Counted from the stretch's first letter, positions 30,628 through 38,317 are shown. The stretch: 39,325 nt of DNA from Roseomonas sp. (GCA_020249825.1 JADCEX010000084.1:1-39325), one strand, 5' to 3'. The notes: generated from the sequence alone by a model not told the origin. Program-made: numbers and translations.

Positions 30628-31677
30628 ATGCCCTTTGCCCGCCCTTCGCCCGCTGAAATTCGTGATCGCATGGGCGCCGAAATTGCGGTGGCGCTGCCCG
30701 GTGCGGATGCGCGGCTGCGGCGTTCCATGGAAGAAGTGCTGGTGCGCGCCATCGCCATCGCCAGCCATGAATTGCACAGCCACATTGAATGGGCGGCGCT
30801 GCAAATTCTGCCCGATACTGCGGAAGATGAAGTGCTGGCGCGCCACGCGGCGATTTGGGGCATCACGCGCATCACCGCCACGGCGGCATTGGGCAGCGTT
30901 ACCTTCACCGGGACGCCCGGCGCGGTGGTGCCGGCGAATACGGAACTGCGGCGCGGCGATGATGCGCGCTTTCTGCTGGCGGCGGATGTCACCATCGCCG
31001 GCGGCGGCAGCGGCACGGGCAATGTGGCCGCGCGGGTGGCGGGCGCGGCAGGCAATAGCCAGGCCGGGATCAGCCTGGCGCTGGTGGCGCCGGTGGCGGG
31101 CATTGCGCCCAGCGCGACCGTGGCGGCGGGTGGCCTTGCCGCTGGCGCCGATGCGGAAAGCGATGCAGGCCTGCGCGCGCGGCTGTTGCAGCGCATTCAA
31201 TCACCGCCGGCGGGCGGTGCCAGCAATGATTATGTGACCTGGGCGCTGGCTGTCGCCGGTGTGGAACGCGTTTGGGTTTATCCGAATTGGCTGGGCGCCG
31301 GCACGGTTGGCGTGGCGTTTGTCACCACAGGTGGCGCGATCCCTGCCGCGCCCTTGGTTGCAGCCGTGCAGGCCGCGCTGGATGCGCGCCGGCCCGTGAC
31401 GGCTGCGGTGACGGCCTTCGCCCCGGCAACGCAGGCCGTGGCGCTGACGATTGATCTGGCGGTGGATACGGCGGCAATCCGCGCGGCGGTGCTGGCCGAA
31501 TTGGCTGATTTCTTCGTGCGGGAAGCAGAGCCCGGCGGCACCATCCGCGTATCGCGTATCTCGGCCGCCATCAGCGGCGCGCTGGGCGAAGTGGCGCATC
31601 TGCTGGTGGCACCCGCCGCCGATATCACCCTGCCTGCGGGCACCATCGCCACGCTTGGCGCCGTCACCTGGGCGTGA
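30628..31677 (+). CDS. Baseplate J-like protein (Mu gp47-like)
   Basis: The 349-residue protein starts RPSPAEIRDRMGAEIAVALP and contains ASHELHSHIEWAALQILPDT, FTGTPGAVVPANTELRRGDD, LLQRIQSPPAGGASNDYVTW and VERVWVYPNWLGAGTVGVAF, standard for gpJ/gp47 baseplate wedge proteins. Confidence 0.94.
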   Translation: MPFARPSPAEIRDRMGAEIAVALPGADARLRRSMEEVLVRAIAIASHELHSHIEWAALQILPDTAEDEVLARHAAIWGITRITATAALGSVTFTGTPGAVVPANTELRRGDDARFLLAADVTIAGGGSGTGNVAARVAGAAGNSQAGISLALVAPVAGIAPSATVAAGGLAAGADAESDAGLRARLLQRIQSPPAGGASNDYVTWALAVAGVERVWVYPNWLGAGTVGVAFVTTGGAIPAAPLVAAVQAALDARRPVTAAVTAFAPATQAVALTIDLAVDTAAIRAAVLAELADFFVREAEPGGTIRVSRISAAISGALGEVAHLLVAPAADITLPAGTIATLGAVTWA

Positions 31678-31680
31678 CCG

Positions 31681-32928
31681 ATGGATAGCAGCGCCTATCT
31701 TTCCCAACTTCTGGCCCTGCTGCCGCCAGGTGATGCGCTGGCGCGGGAGCCTGGTTCTGTTCTGGAACGGCTGCTGACGGTGCCTGCGGCGGAATTGGCG
31801 CAGGTGGATGGCCGCGTGGAAGCGCTGCTGGCGGAAAGTGACCCGGCGCGTACAGCGGAAATGCTGGCCGATTGGGAACGCGCGCTTGGCCTGCCCGATG
31901 AATGCTACCCGAATGAGAGCTTCAGCCGAGCATCGCGCGCCTGGTACTTTGATGGCGCGGGCGTGCTGCGCGAAGCGGCGGTGGATGAACCGCGCTATCT
32001 GTTTGATGCGGCGGGCCTGCGCACGGAAGCGGTGTTGGTGGAAGCGGCGGCCACGAATTATGTGCGACAGCCCTATTATCAGGCTGCGGTGGCTGGGGCG
32101 TGGATACAAGCGCAGGGCACTGCTGTAGCCAGCCTGACGCCGAACTTCGCCCAAAGCCTTGACGGGTTAAACCGCGCGGCCAGGGTGCGATGGGTTGGAC
32201 CTAATAACGGTGATGTACTGCTGCTGCGATTTCCGACAAGTGGCGTTCCGGCCAATACGCCAAACACCATCAGTTTTTGGGTTTTCACCCGCAGCCTGGG
32301 TAATCTGACGCAAATCAGGGTTGATGCTGGCGATTTCGGCCTTCCAACCGGCAATCTGATCGCCCAATTTCAGGTCGGGGCTTGGCGGCGGGTGCTTGGG
32401 CAGGTGACGCCCAGCCCGTCTTCCAGCGCATGGATGGATTTGAACTTTACTGGTTTCACCGCTGGTGAAATTGACCTCGACATATTTGGTGTGCAGGTGG
32501 AGGTCGGCGATGCAGCAAGCAGCCTTATTCTGCCATCCGCCCCGGCGACCACCGGCCCTACCACCCGCGCGGCGGATCAGCGCTATGTGGCGACCGTTGC
32601 GGAACGCCGCGCGCGCATTCTGGCGCGGCTGATTGAACGGTTTGAGCCGACACCTGCCGCCATCATCGGCCTGGCGGCGCGCCTTGGCGATAACGTCACG
32701 CTGACGGAATTCACCCCGCATGACTGCGAAGACGCCTGCGAAGCGCCGCTGCTGGATGAGGCTTGGGCGCATGCCTTCCAGGTGGCGGGTGGCGCGCAGT
32801 TGGTGGTGGAATTCACCTGCGAAGATGGCTGCGAAACACCGCTCAGCCAATGGCGCACCGGTGCCTATGAATGCGCGATCCGCCGCTTTGCCCCGGCGCA
32901 TACCGTGCCGATTTTCAGCTATGCGTAA
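31681..32928 (+). CDS. Mu gp48-like tail protein with inserted adhesin-like module
   Basis: Residues 1-78 (YLSQLLALLPPGDALAREPG, then AEMLADWERALGLPDECYPN) and 300-415 (ATVAERRARILARLIERFEP, then IIGLAARLGDNVTLTEFTPH) together form a normal gp48/DUF2313 protein of about 190 residues. Between them lies an extra module of about 220 residues (about 31918-32577): SRASRAWYFDGAGVLREAAV, then EPRYLFDAAG, then AATNYVRQPYYQAAVAGAWI, a pattern seen in phage carbohydrate-binding/head-fibre domains. The insert is less G/C-rich. It would sit on the baseplate rim and may add receptor binding. Confidence 0.88.
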   Translation: MDSSAYLSQLLALLPPGDALAREPGSVLERLLTVPAAELAQVDGRVEALLAESDPARTAEMLADWERALGLPDECYPNESFSRASRAWYFDGAGVLREAAVDEPRYLFDAAGLRTEAVLVEAAATNYVRQPYYQAAVAGAWIQAQGTAVASLTPNFAQSLDGLNRAARVRWVGPNNGDVLLLRFPTSGVPANTPNTISFWVFTRSLGNLTQIRVDAGDFGLPTGNLIAQFQVGAWRRVLGQVTPSPSSSAWMDLNFTGFTAGEIDLDIFGVQVEVGDAASSLILPSAPATTGPTTRAADQRYVATVAERRARILARLIERFEPTPAAIIGLAARLGDNVTLTEFTPHDCEDACEAPLLDEAWAHAFQVAGGAQLVVEFTCEDGCETPLSQWRTGAYECAIRRFAPAHTVPIFSYA

Positions 32929-32940
32929 AGGAAACACACC

Positions 32941-34053
32941 ATGCAGCGCGTAACTCGATCCTCAGCGGTCGCCACCATGCCGGCGCCGCCGGTTTCACCT
33001 GGTGCCCCTGGGTTTTTCAGCGGCGGAAATCCGGGCGGCGGGACGCCCGCGACCACGCCGGGCTTTGAGTGGTTCAATTCCGTGCAGGAGGAATTGATGG
33101 CCCTGATCCTGCGCGGTGGCATCACCGCTTCCAATGCTGATTTGGCCCAGGTGCGGAAATCGCTTGATCGGCTGTTTGGTGGTGGCCTCGGCAGTTTTTC
33201 GGCCAACACCACGCTGAGCGTGGATGATGCTGGCCTGGTGCTGGTGAATGCCAGCGGCGGCGCGCGGACCATCACGCTGCCGGCGGCAAATGCGCTGGGC
33301 GGCCGGCCGATCCGCTATCAGATTGAGAAAACGGACAGCACCGCGAATGCCGTCACGGTGCAGCGCGCCGGTTCGGATACGATTGAAGGTGCCACATCCG
33401 TGGTGCTGTCCGGCCAATGGGCCAGCGTGACGCTGGTGTCCGACGGTGTCGGTGCATGGGTGGCGCTGTCCAGCGGTGATCAGTTGCCGGTCGGGTCTAT
33501 CCTGCACTTCCCAGGTACAACAGCGCCGACGGGTTGGCTAAAGGCGAATGGCGCGCTGATCAGCCGCGCGACCTTTTTCAATTTATGGGCTGTGGCGCAA
33601 GCGTCCGGCAATTTAGTGACAGATGCGGCTTGGGTGGCGGCCAATGGGCCGACCGGCGCATTTAGCCAAGGGGATGGAAGCACAACATTCAGGATACCGG
33701 ACTTACGCGGTGAGTTTATTCGCGGATTTGACGATGGGCGCGGTGCTGATGCTGGTCGCGGGATTGGCACGTTCCAGAATGGTCAGCTGCTAAGCCACGG
33801 ACACGCAGTATCCGATGCCGGCCACCAACATTGGAGTGGCGTGAATAATGGCGGCGGCGGTGATTACTATGGTTCTAGTGCACCTGTGAATCCGACGAAC
33901 AGTGCAGCGTCCAGATATTCGCTGCTTGGTGGGCTGACGAGCAATACCTCGCACCTGACTAGCCCGCAGCAGACCGGCATCACCATCGCGAACACTGGCG
34001 GTGCTGAGAACCGGCCGCGGAACATCGCGCTTCTTGCCTGCATCAAATTTTGA
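32941..34053 (+). CDS. Tail fibre with tail-collar domain
   Basis: The 370-residue protein has an N-terminal part common to Mu-like fibres (GGGTPATTPGFEWFNSVQEE, LMALILRGGITASNADLAQV) and a C-terminal collar domain: LPVGSILHFPGTTAPTGWLK, STTFRIPDLRGEFIRGFDDG, then SHGHAVSDAGHQHWSG and ENRPRNIALLACIKF. The His-x-His pairs suggest metal binding at the tip. The last 190 codons are clearly richer in A/T than the head genes, which fits host-range exchange. Confidence 0.9.
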   Translation: MQRVTRSSAVATMPAPPVSPGAPGFFSGGNPGGGTPATTPGFEWFNSVQEELMALILRGGITASNADLAQVRKSLDRLFGGGLGSFSANTTLSVDDAGLVLVNASGGARTITLPAANALGGRPIRYQIEKTDSTANAVTVQRAGSDTIEGATSVVLSGQWASVTLVSDGVGAWVALSSGDQLPVGSILHFPGTTAPTGWLKANGALISRATFFNLWAVAQASGNLVTDAAWVAANGPTGAFSQGDGSTTFRIPDLRGEFIRGFDDGRGADAGRGIGTFQNGQLLSHGHAVSDAGHQHWSGVNNGGGGDYYGSSAPVNPTNSAASRYSLLGGLTSNTSHLTSPQQTGITIANTGGAENRPRNIALLACIKF

Positions 34054-34068
34054 GAAGGGGAAAACAGC

Positions 34069-34602
34069 ATGGATATCTACAGCTATCATCCTGTGACGGG
34101 CGATTTTCTTGGCGCCACAAAGGCTGATCCGAACCCCATTGTGCCGGGTGACTGGTTGATCCCCGCATTTGCCACAGCGACCGTACCGCCAGTGGTTGCC
34201 GAAGGTGAAGTGATTATCTGGAATGGCGAGGCCTGGTCCGTGCAATTGCAGCCCCCGCCGCTCGCGGTTGAGCCGGAAACGCCTCCGCCCGTGCTCCCGC
34301 CAGTTGAGCCGCCGCCGCCCACCGATGTGAGTTTTTGGCAATTCATGCTGGCGGCGTGGAAGCTGAATTTCATCACGCATGCGGAGGCGATGGCCGCCGT
34401 GCGCCAGCGCATCATGCCGCCAGCCTTTGCGCAGGCCATCGCGGGCCTGCCCGCCGAGGCCAAGTTGGCAGCGGAACTGAAATTCGCCGGCATCACGCGC
34501 ATGCTGCGGTCTGATCCGCTGTTTGGCCTGGTGGTGGAGGCGAATATCGCCACCGATGAACAAATTGATGGTGTGTTCGCCGTGGCGGCGGCCATCACAT
34601 GA
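34069..34602 (+). CDS. Tail fibre partner/assembly-type protein
   Basis: The 177-residue protein directly follows the fibre gene behind GAAGGGGA. It starts with YSYHPVTGDFLGATKADPNP, similar to the opening of fibre assembly chaperones, has a proline-rich linker (PETPPPVLPPVEPPPPTD) and a helical end (FWQFMLAAWKLNFITHAEAM). A role in folding or capping the fibre is likely from position. Confidence 0.72.
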   Translation: MDIYSYHPVTGDFLGATKADPNPIVPGDWLIPAFATATVPPVVAEGEVIIWNGEAWSVQLQPPPLAVEPETPPPVLPPVEPPPPTDVSFWQFMLAAWKLNFITHAEAMAAVRQRIMPPAFAQAIAGLPAEAKLAAELKFAGITRMLRSDPLFGLVVEANIATDEQIDGVFAVAAAIT

Positions 34603-34991
34603 ACGGCAAGCTTCGCCTGATTTTGGATGAATTGGCGCGACCCAGCGCGCAAAAGGCGGATTGGTTTGCCTGGGCCGCTGCGCAATTGGCGCATGCAATG
34701 ATCGGCGTGGCGCTGGCGGGTGCGCTGGCCTTCCTGCTGCCCGCCGTGTGGGCCTTTGCCATCGCGGCGCTGGGCTATGCGGTGGCGAAGGAATTGCCGG
34801 ATTATCGGCGCGCACCTGGTTGGGCTGCCGCACGGGATGGCGTGCAGGACGCGGCGTTTGTCGCCGCCGGCGCCTCGCTGGCCGTCGCGATCCATGGTGC
34901 GGATGGCCTGCTGTTTGGCCTGGTGCTGGGCGCGGCCGCTGCGGGCCTGGCTGCCGGCGTTTGGGTGCGGCTGCCCGCGCAGCCTGGCTGA
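34599..34991 (+). CDS. Small multi-span membrane protein
   Basis: The 130-residue protein has about three hydrophobic segments (QLAHAMIGVALAGALAFLLP, AVWAFAIAALGYAVAKE, LLFGLVLGAAAAGLAAGVWV) and a conserved-looking ELPDYRRAPGWAAARDGVQD loop. It overlaps the previous gene by 4 bases and ends at a hairpin. No family was recognised. Membrane proteins here in other phages include superinfection-exclusion and lysis helpers, but nothing proves either. Confidence 0.68.
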   Translation: MNGKLRLILDELARPSAQKADWFAWAAAQLAHAMIGVALAGALAFLLPAVWAFAIAALGYAVAKELPDYRRAPGWAAARDGVQDAAFVAAGASLAVAIHGADGLLFGLVLGAAAAGLAAGVWVRLPAQPG

Positions 34992-35005
34992 TTTTCGTGA
35001 ATGGC

Positions 35006-35031
35006 ACCCCGCCTGAAAAATAGGCGGGGGT
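35006..35031 (+). terminator. Hairpin at the end of the structural operon
   Basis: CCCCGCCT (35007-35014) and AGGCGGGG (35022-35029) form an 8-bp G/C-rich stem with a 7-base A-rich loop. No T-run follows, so it may weaken rather than stop transcription or protect the mRNA end. The rest of the gap to 35135 shows only a ribosome site (AAAGG) for dam. Confidence 0.55.
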
Positions 35032-35135
35032 CCTGGCCGCTGTCACGGCCTGGAACCGAGAGTTGCGACCTCTCACGGGAAAACCCGCCCCGCCCAGCCG
35101 GGCCGGCATGGGGTGCATACTCCAAAGGTCTGCTG

Positions 35136-35954
35136 ATGTTAACGCCTGAACTCACGCCTGCTCGCCCTGCGGTCCCTGTGGCCGCGTGGATGGGGGGTAA
35201 GAAACTACTCGCGAAGCGGATTATCGAACGCATCGCGGTGATTCCGCACACGACGTACGTGGAGCCATTTATCGGGATGGGCGGCGTGTTCCTGCGTCGT
35301 CCCTTCCGGGCCAAGGCTGAGGCTATCAACGATCTATCCGGCGATGTGGCCAATCTGTTCCGGGTGCTGCAACGGCACTTTGAGCCGTTTTTGGATATGT
35401 TGAGATGGCGCCTGACCAGCCGGGAGGAATTCCACCGGCTGATGGCGTTGGAACCGACCAGCCTGACCGATTTGGAGCGGGCGGCGCGCTTCATTTACCT
35501 GCAAAGGGTGAGTTGGGGTGGCAAAGTGACCGGGCGGACCTTCCAGGTCAGCCTGACCAACCCCGGCAAATTCAACTTGCCGAGGCTGGTGACGGTGCTG
35601 GAAGAAGTGCATGAACGCCTGGCCGGGGTGGTGATTGAAAACCTGCCCTATGACCAGCTGATCCCGCGCTATGACCGGCCTGAGACGCTGTTCTACCTGG
35701 ACCCGCCTTATTGGGGGTGTGAGGGCGTCTATGGCGCGGAGCTTTTCAGCCGGGAAGAATTCACCCGGCTGGCTGAGCTGCTGAGGGGGATCAAAGGGCG
35801 GTTTATCCTGTCGCTCAATGACCATCCCGGCGTGCGGAAGTGCTTCGCCGGGTTCGAGATGGAGGTGGTGGAGACCACCTACGCCATGGGCTACCGCACC
35901 GGGAAAGAGACGCAGCGCGTGCGAGAGCTGCTGATATCCAACACGGGTAAGTAG
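35136..35954 (+). CDS. Dam-type DNA adenine methyltransferase (D12 class)
   Basis: The 272-residue protein has an N-terminal AAWMGGKKLLAKRIIERIA, the SAM-binding YVEPFIGMGGVFLRRPF (residues 41-57), a variable target region and the catalytic DPPY at residues 189-192, followed by GRFILSLNDHPGVRKCFAGF. It would methylate the N6 of adenine in a short site, possibly GATC. A modification gene at the right end takes the place of mom in Mu and would help phage DNA avoid restriction. ATG 35136 has AAAGG upstream. A strong terminator follows. Confidence 0.92.
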   Translation: MLTPELTPARPAVPVAAWMGGKKLLAKRIIERIAVIPHTTYVEPFIGMGGVFLRRPFRAKAEAINDLSGDVANLFRVLQRHFEPFLDMLRWRLTSREEFHRLMALEPTSLTDLERAARFIYLQRVSWGGKVTGRTFQVSLTNPGKFNLPRLVTVLEEVHERLAGVVIENLPYDQLIPRYDRPETLFYLDPPYWGCEGVYGAELFSREEFTRLAELLRGIKGRFILSLNDHPGVRKCFAGFEMEVVETTYAMGYRTGKETQRVRELLISNTGK

Positions 35955-35961
35955 GGGATGG

Positions 35962-36003
35962 GTGGCGCCGTTCCGATTTTTTGGCGCGGCGCCACTTTTT
36001 TTT
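35962..36003 (+). terminator. Strong rho-independent terminator after dam
   Basis: GTGGCGCCG (35962-35970) pairs perfectly with CGGCGCCAC (35987-35995), followed by eight T (35996-36003). It ends the late transcript and separates it from the right-end cassette promoter that begins two bases later. Confidence 0.9.
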
Positions 36004-36004
36004 G

Positions 36005-36034
36005 TTGACGTGCGATACACCGCACGTGTATAGA
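36005..36034 (+). promoter_or_regulatory. Sigma-70-like promoter with embedded operator, right-end cassette
   Basis: TTGACG (36005-36010) and TATAGA (36029-36034) are 18 bp apart. Between and partly over them lies ACGTGCG-N6-CGCACGT (36008-36027), a perfect 7-bp dyad placed to block polymerase. The promoter is near consensus and needs no phage activator, so the cassette is probably expressed in the lysogen. The HTH protein at 36772-37170 is a natural candidate to bind it. Confidence 0.82.
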
Positions 36035-36080
36035 ATGCGCATCGCAGCGGAATGGTCCGCCGCATGAGGGGATAGCCCAG

Positions 36081-36401
36081 ATGAAGATCATCATTACCCG
36101 TACCGCCAACCGCGCATTATATCGCGACCTACAAAAATCGATTGACGGTCAGTGGACCCACCGCACTGTAAATGCTGCGGCTCGGCGACTGATCTGGCTG
36201 GCACGAAGCGGCGATAGGCTGGCGAAATCCGTGGGGAATTGGGGTGGTATCTCTATCCAGATAGATGGCGAGGATGTCTGTGAATTCGACGTTTCGCACT
36301 TCTGGATGCTGGCGTGTGAGTGTGCCCGAGAAGGCAGTGACTGGGAGCTCGTCAAAGCGCTGACCACGGCGGCGGAAGCGGTTAAGGGTGAGGGGGCTTG
36401 A
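36081..36401 (+). CDS. Unknown protein, first gene of the right-end cassette
   Basis: The 106-residue protein reads KIIITRTANRALYRDLQKSI, then TVNAAARRLIWLARSGDRLA, then VCEFDVSHFWMLACECAREG. It is soluble, with no signal or membrane span. Its gene is richer in A/T than the structural genes. It follows the strong promoter, behind a leader of about 40 bases with GAGGGG before ATG. No family was recognised. Confidence 0.72.
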   Translation: MKIIITRTANRALYRDLQKSIDGQWTHRTVNAAARRLIWLARSGDRLAKSVGNWGGISIQIDGEDVCEFDVSHFWMLACECAREGSDWELVKALTTAAEAVKGEGA

Positions 36402-36402
36402 G

Positions 36403-36768
36403 ATGACGCGCAACACGATCCCCGCCACCGATAACCAAGACTGGGGCTTCTGGGGCACCATGGCGGAACACGCCTCTGCCGCCTGGCCAATCGCGTCCAA
36501 GGCCATTCGGGAAGCCACCGATACCGACCCGCACGCGGTACGCGCCTTCCTTGATAGCCGCTACGGGCGCCACTTCGCGGATGGGGTGAATTGCCAGATG
36601 CATCACGGCGCGAGCCTTGCTGACGCCATCGCCAAGACGACCGCCGAATGGATGGGCTGGCGCATCACGCGCCGCACCAGCCGCGAAACGGGCATCCCCG
36701 CGGGCCTGCCTTATCTGACCGGCTTCGTGATGAACGAGGCCATCGCGGCAGAAGCCTTGGAGGAGTAA
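36403..36768 (+). CDS. Conserved protein, second gene of the right-end cassette
   Basis: The 121-residue protein reads RNTIPATDNQDWGFWGTMAE, VRAFLDSRYGRHFADGVNC, ADAIAKTTAEWMGWRITRR and RETGIPAGLPYLTGFVMNEA. Proteins with the GFWGTM and SRYGRHFAD motifs are common, uncharacterised, on alphaproteobacterial plasmids and other mobile elements. This suggests the cassette moves between elements. The start follows the previous stop by 1 base, with GAGGGGG upstream. Function is unknown. Confidence 0.78.
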   Translation: MTRNTIPATDNQDWGFWGTMAEHASAAWPIASKAIREATDTDPHAVRAFLDSRYGRHFADGVNCQMHHGASLADAIAKTTAEWMGWRITRRTSRETGIPAGLPYLTGFVMNEAIAAEALEE

Positions 36769-36771
36769 CGG

Positions 36772-37170
36772 ATGACCCCCTACCGCCTTTTGCTGTTTCG
36801 CGTCGGTCTTTCCCAGGCCGAAGCGGCTGCGCTGCACGACGTGCGGTTGGACACCGTTAAATCCTGGTGTGCTGGCCGTAACCCTGTGCCGGCAGGCGTG
36901 ATGGCGGAACTCCGCGCGCTACACGCGTTCCAGCGGCGATCGGCTGATGAGGCTTTGGCGCTGGCGGCTAAGGCGCCTGAGGGCGCTGAGATTGAGCTTG
37001 GCTACGCGGTGGATGACGCTGAGGCTCAGGCTCTCGGCTGGCCCTGCGCGGCCGCGCAGCATGCGTCCCTGGGCATGGTGGTGGCGCGCTTGGGGCGGCC
37101 CGTGCGCCTGGTGCCGCGCGGCACCACCCTGGCCACGGCAGCGGCTGCTGATGCTCATGAGGCGCGGTGA
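36772..37170 (+). CDS. HTH regulator-like protein, third gene of the right-end cassette
   Basis: The 132-residue protein has an N-terminal XRE-like helix-turn-helix (YRLLLFRVGLSQAEAAALHD, then VRLDTVKSWCAGRNPVPAG). The rest has a VDDAEAQALGWPCAAAQHAS segment and a C-terminal strand-rich end. A strong ribosome site (GGAGGAG) precedes ATG. As the only DNA-binding protein of the cassette it may act on the dyad in the cassette promoter. Confidence 0.78.
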   Translation: MTPYRLLLFRVGLSQAEAAALHDVRLDTVKSWCAGRNPVPAGVMAELRALHAFQRRSADEALALAAKAPEGAEIELGYAVDDAEAQALGWPCAAAQHASLGMVVARLGRPVRLVPRGTTLATAAAADAHEAR

Positions 37171-37190
37171 CGGGCAACGCGATGGGTATC

Positions 37191-37218
37191 AAAAAGGGGC
37201 CTTTGAGGCCCCCTTTTT
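37191..37218. terminator. Bidirectional-type terminator at the right end of the phage
   Basis: AAAAAGGGGCC (37191-37201) and GGCCCCCTTTTT (37207-37218) form a strong stem with a 5-base loop and one bulged C. A-run before and T-run after mean it can act in both directions, shielding the cassette from host transcription and the reverse. Confidence 0.85.
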
Positions 37219-37243
37219 GCTGCTCAAAGACCCGGCTGATCAA

Positions 37244-37285
37244 TTGCGGACAGGGGTGCGGAACCGCTTGTCAATTTGTCCGCAA
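37244..37285. repeat. Inverted repeat near the right terminus (candidate transposase sites)
   Basis: TTGCGGACA (37244-37252) and TGTCCGCAA (37277-37285) are perfect 9-bp arms 24 bp apart, ending 17 bp before the phage end. The inner part CAATTTGTCC (37272-37281) resembles, in reverse, the GACAAAAATTG core of the left-end repeats. They are the best candidates for the right-end transposase sites. The stretch 37219-37302 has no phage gene. Confidence 0.6.
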
Positions 37286-37302
37286 GGTTCTGGCGCGCTA
37301 CA

Positions 37303-37307
37303 ATCAC
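37303..37307. repeat. Right target-site duplication (ATCAC)
   Basis: This is the same pentamer as at 251-255, directly after the terminal ...CTACA of the phage. The mgtC frame continues through it. Confidence 0.92.
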
Positions 37308-37542
37308 CGTGCCCGAATCAGCGGTGGCGGCAGCGCGGGAGGCGCTGAGCCAGGCGCTCTCGGCGGGCGGCTTCCCAGTGGCGGGGTGGGAACAGCATGC
37401 GCTGCAGGATGGGCAGGTGGCGATATTGGCAACCCTGGTCAGCAGCTCTGCCCGGCCAGAGGAGCTGGACGCAATAGTGGCGCGCTTGCGCCGGGTGACG
37501 GTGGCGACTGACACCGCCTGGGTGCGGAGCCCGCTCGCCTGA
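37303..37542 (+). pseudogene. mgtC: mgtC/sapB-family gene, 3' part
   Basis: In frame with the left fragment, it encodes ITVPESAVAAAREALSQALS, then GFPVAGWEQHALQDGQVAIL, then ARPEELDAIVARLRRVTVAT: the ACT-like cytoplasmic C-terminal domain of the MgtC family. A start codon in phage DNA (37276) could in principle drive it alone, but there is no ribosome site. The domain is separated from its membrane part by 37 kb. A small hairpin, AGGGGC-AAA-GCCCCT (37551-37565), follows the stop. Confidence 0.88.
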
Positions 37543-37606
37543 TCCGCGCCAGGGGCAAAGCCCCTTGTGGCCTTTAACCGGCTCGCCCCACCCCCACATC
37601 CGCCTT

Positions 37607-38317
37607 ATGAGCAAACCCCCTGCCCCGCGCGCCCCTTCCGCTGCCGTGGCCGCCTTTCTGGATCAGGCGGCGCGTGTGCCGGCGTTGCGGACGGCGCCCG
37701 CGACGGTAGCGCGGCTGATTTTTGCGATAGATGCCACGGCATCGCGGGAACGTACCTGGGATCAGGCTGCCGGGCTGACGGCGGAGATGTTGCAGGCGGC
37801 GCAGGGAATTGGTGGGCTTGCGATATCCTTGGCCTATTACCGCGGCTTTGGTGAGTTCCGTGCGACACCTTTCCTGAAGGATGCGGCAGATTTGGCGCGG
37901 CGGCTTTCGGGCGTTGCCTGCCTGGGTGGCAAGACTCAGATTCAGGCCGTGCTGAATCATGCGCTGGATGAGACGAAGCGTGAGCGGATCAGGGCGCTGA
38001 TTTTCATCGGCGATGCGATGGAAGAAGATGCCGATGCGCTTTGCCACACGGCTGGTGAGCTCGGCCTTCGCGGCACTCAGGCTTTCATTTTCCATGAAGG
38101 TGCTGATCCCGTGGCGGGGGCGGTGTTTCGGCAAATCGCGCGGCTGACGGGCGGTGCCTATCTGCCCTTTGATTCGGCGGCGATTGGGCAATTGCGCGAT
38201 TTGCTGCGCGCCATTGCGGTTTATGCGGCGGGTGGGCAGGGCGCCTTGGCGCGGCTGCCGGGTGCGGCGGCGCGGCAGGTGGCGGGCTTGCTGCCCAAAC
38301 CCAAGGCCGGCGCATGA
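37607..38317 (+). CDS. VWA-domain protein (host)
   Basis: The 236-residue protein has a von Willebrand A fold: VARLIFAIDATASRERTWDQ (a MIDAS-like D-x-T-x-S version), GLAISLAYYRGFGEF, GGKTQIQAVLNHALDETKRE, RALIFIGDAMEEDADAL and IARLTGGAYLPFDSAA. There is no signal peptide, so it is cytoplasmic. It overlaps the J-domain gene by 4 bases; the pair is probably a functional unit in the host. ATG 37607 is preferred to the GTG upstream. Confidence 0.85.
   Translation: MSKPPAPRAPSAAVAAFLDQAARVPALRTAPATVARLIFAIDATASRERTWDQAAGLTAEMLQAAQGIGGLAISLAYYRGFGEFRATPFLKDAADLARRLSGVACLGGKTQIQAVLNHALDETKRERIRALIFIGDAMEEDADALCHTAGELGLRGTQAFIFHEGADPVAGAVFRQIARLTGGAYLPFDSAAIGQLRDLLRAIAVYAAGGQGALARLPGAAARQVAGLLPKPKAGA

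Larger units (their letters stand above)
256..37302 (+). mobile_element. Complete Mu-like transposable prophage, about 37.0 kb
   Basis: The element begins TGTTACTTGACA and ends GGCGCGCTACA, so it has TG...CA termini, and it is flanked by the 5-bp repeat ATCAC. Gene order follows the Mu plan: repressor, ner, transposase A and B, gam, gemA, mor, lysis, terminase, portal, MuF, gpG, protease, capsid, contractile tail, baseplate, fibre, and DNA modification at the right end. All essential modules look intact and no frame is visibly broken apart from one expected programmed frameshift. It is therefore probably inducible, though only an experiment could show that. No site-specific integrase or tRNA attachment site is present, in line with near-random transposition. 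Confidence 0.95.
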
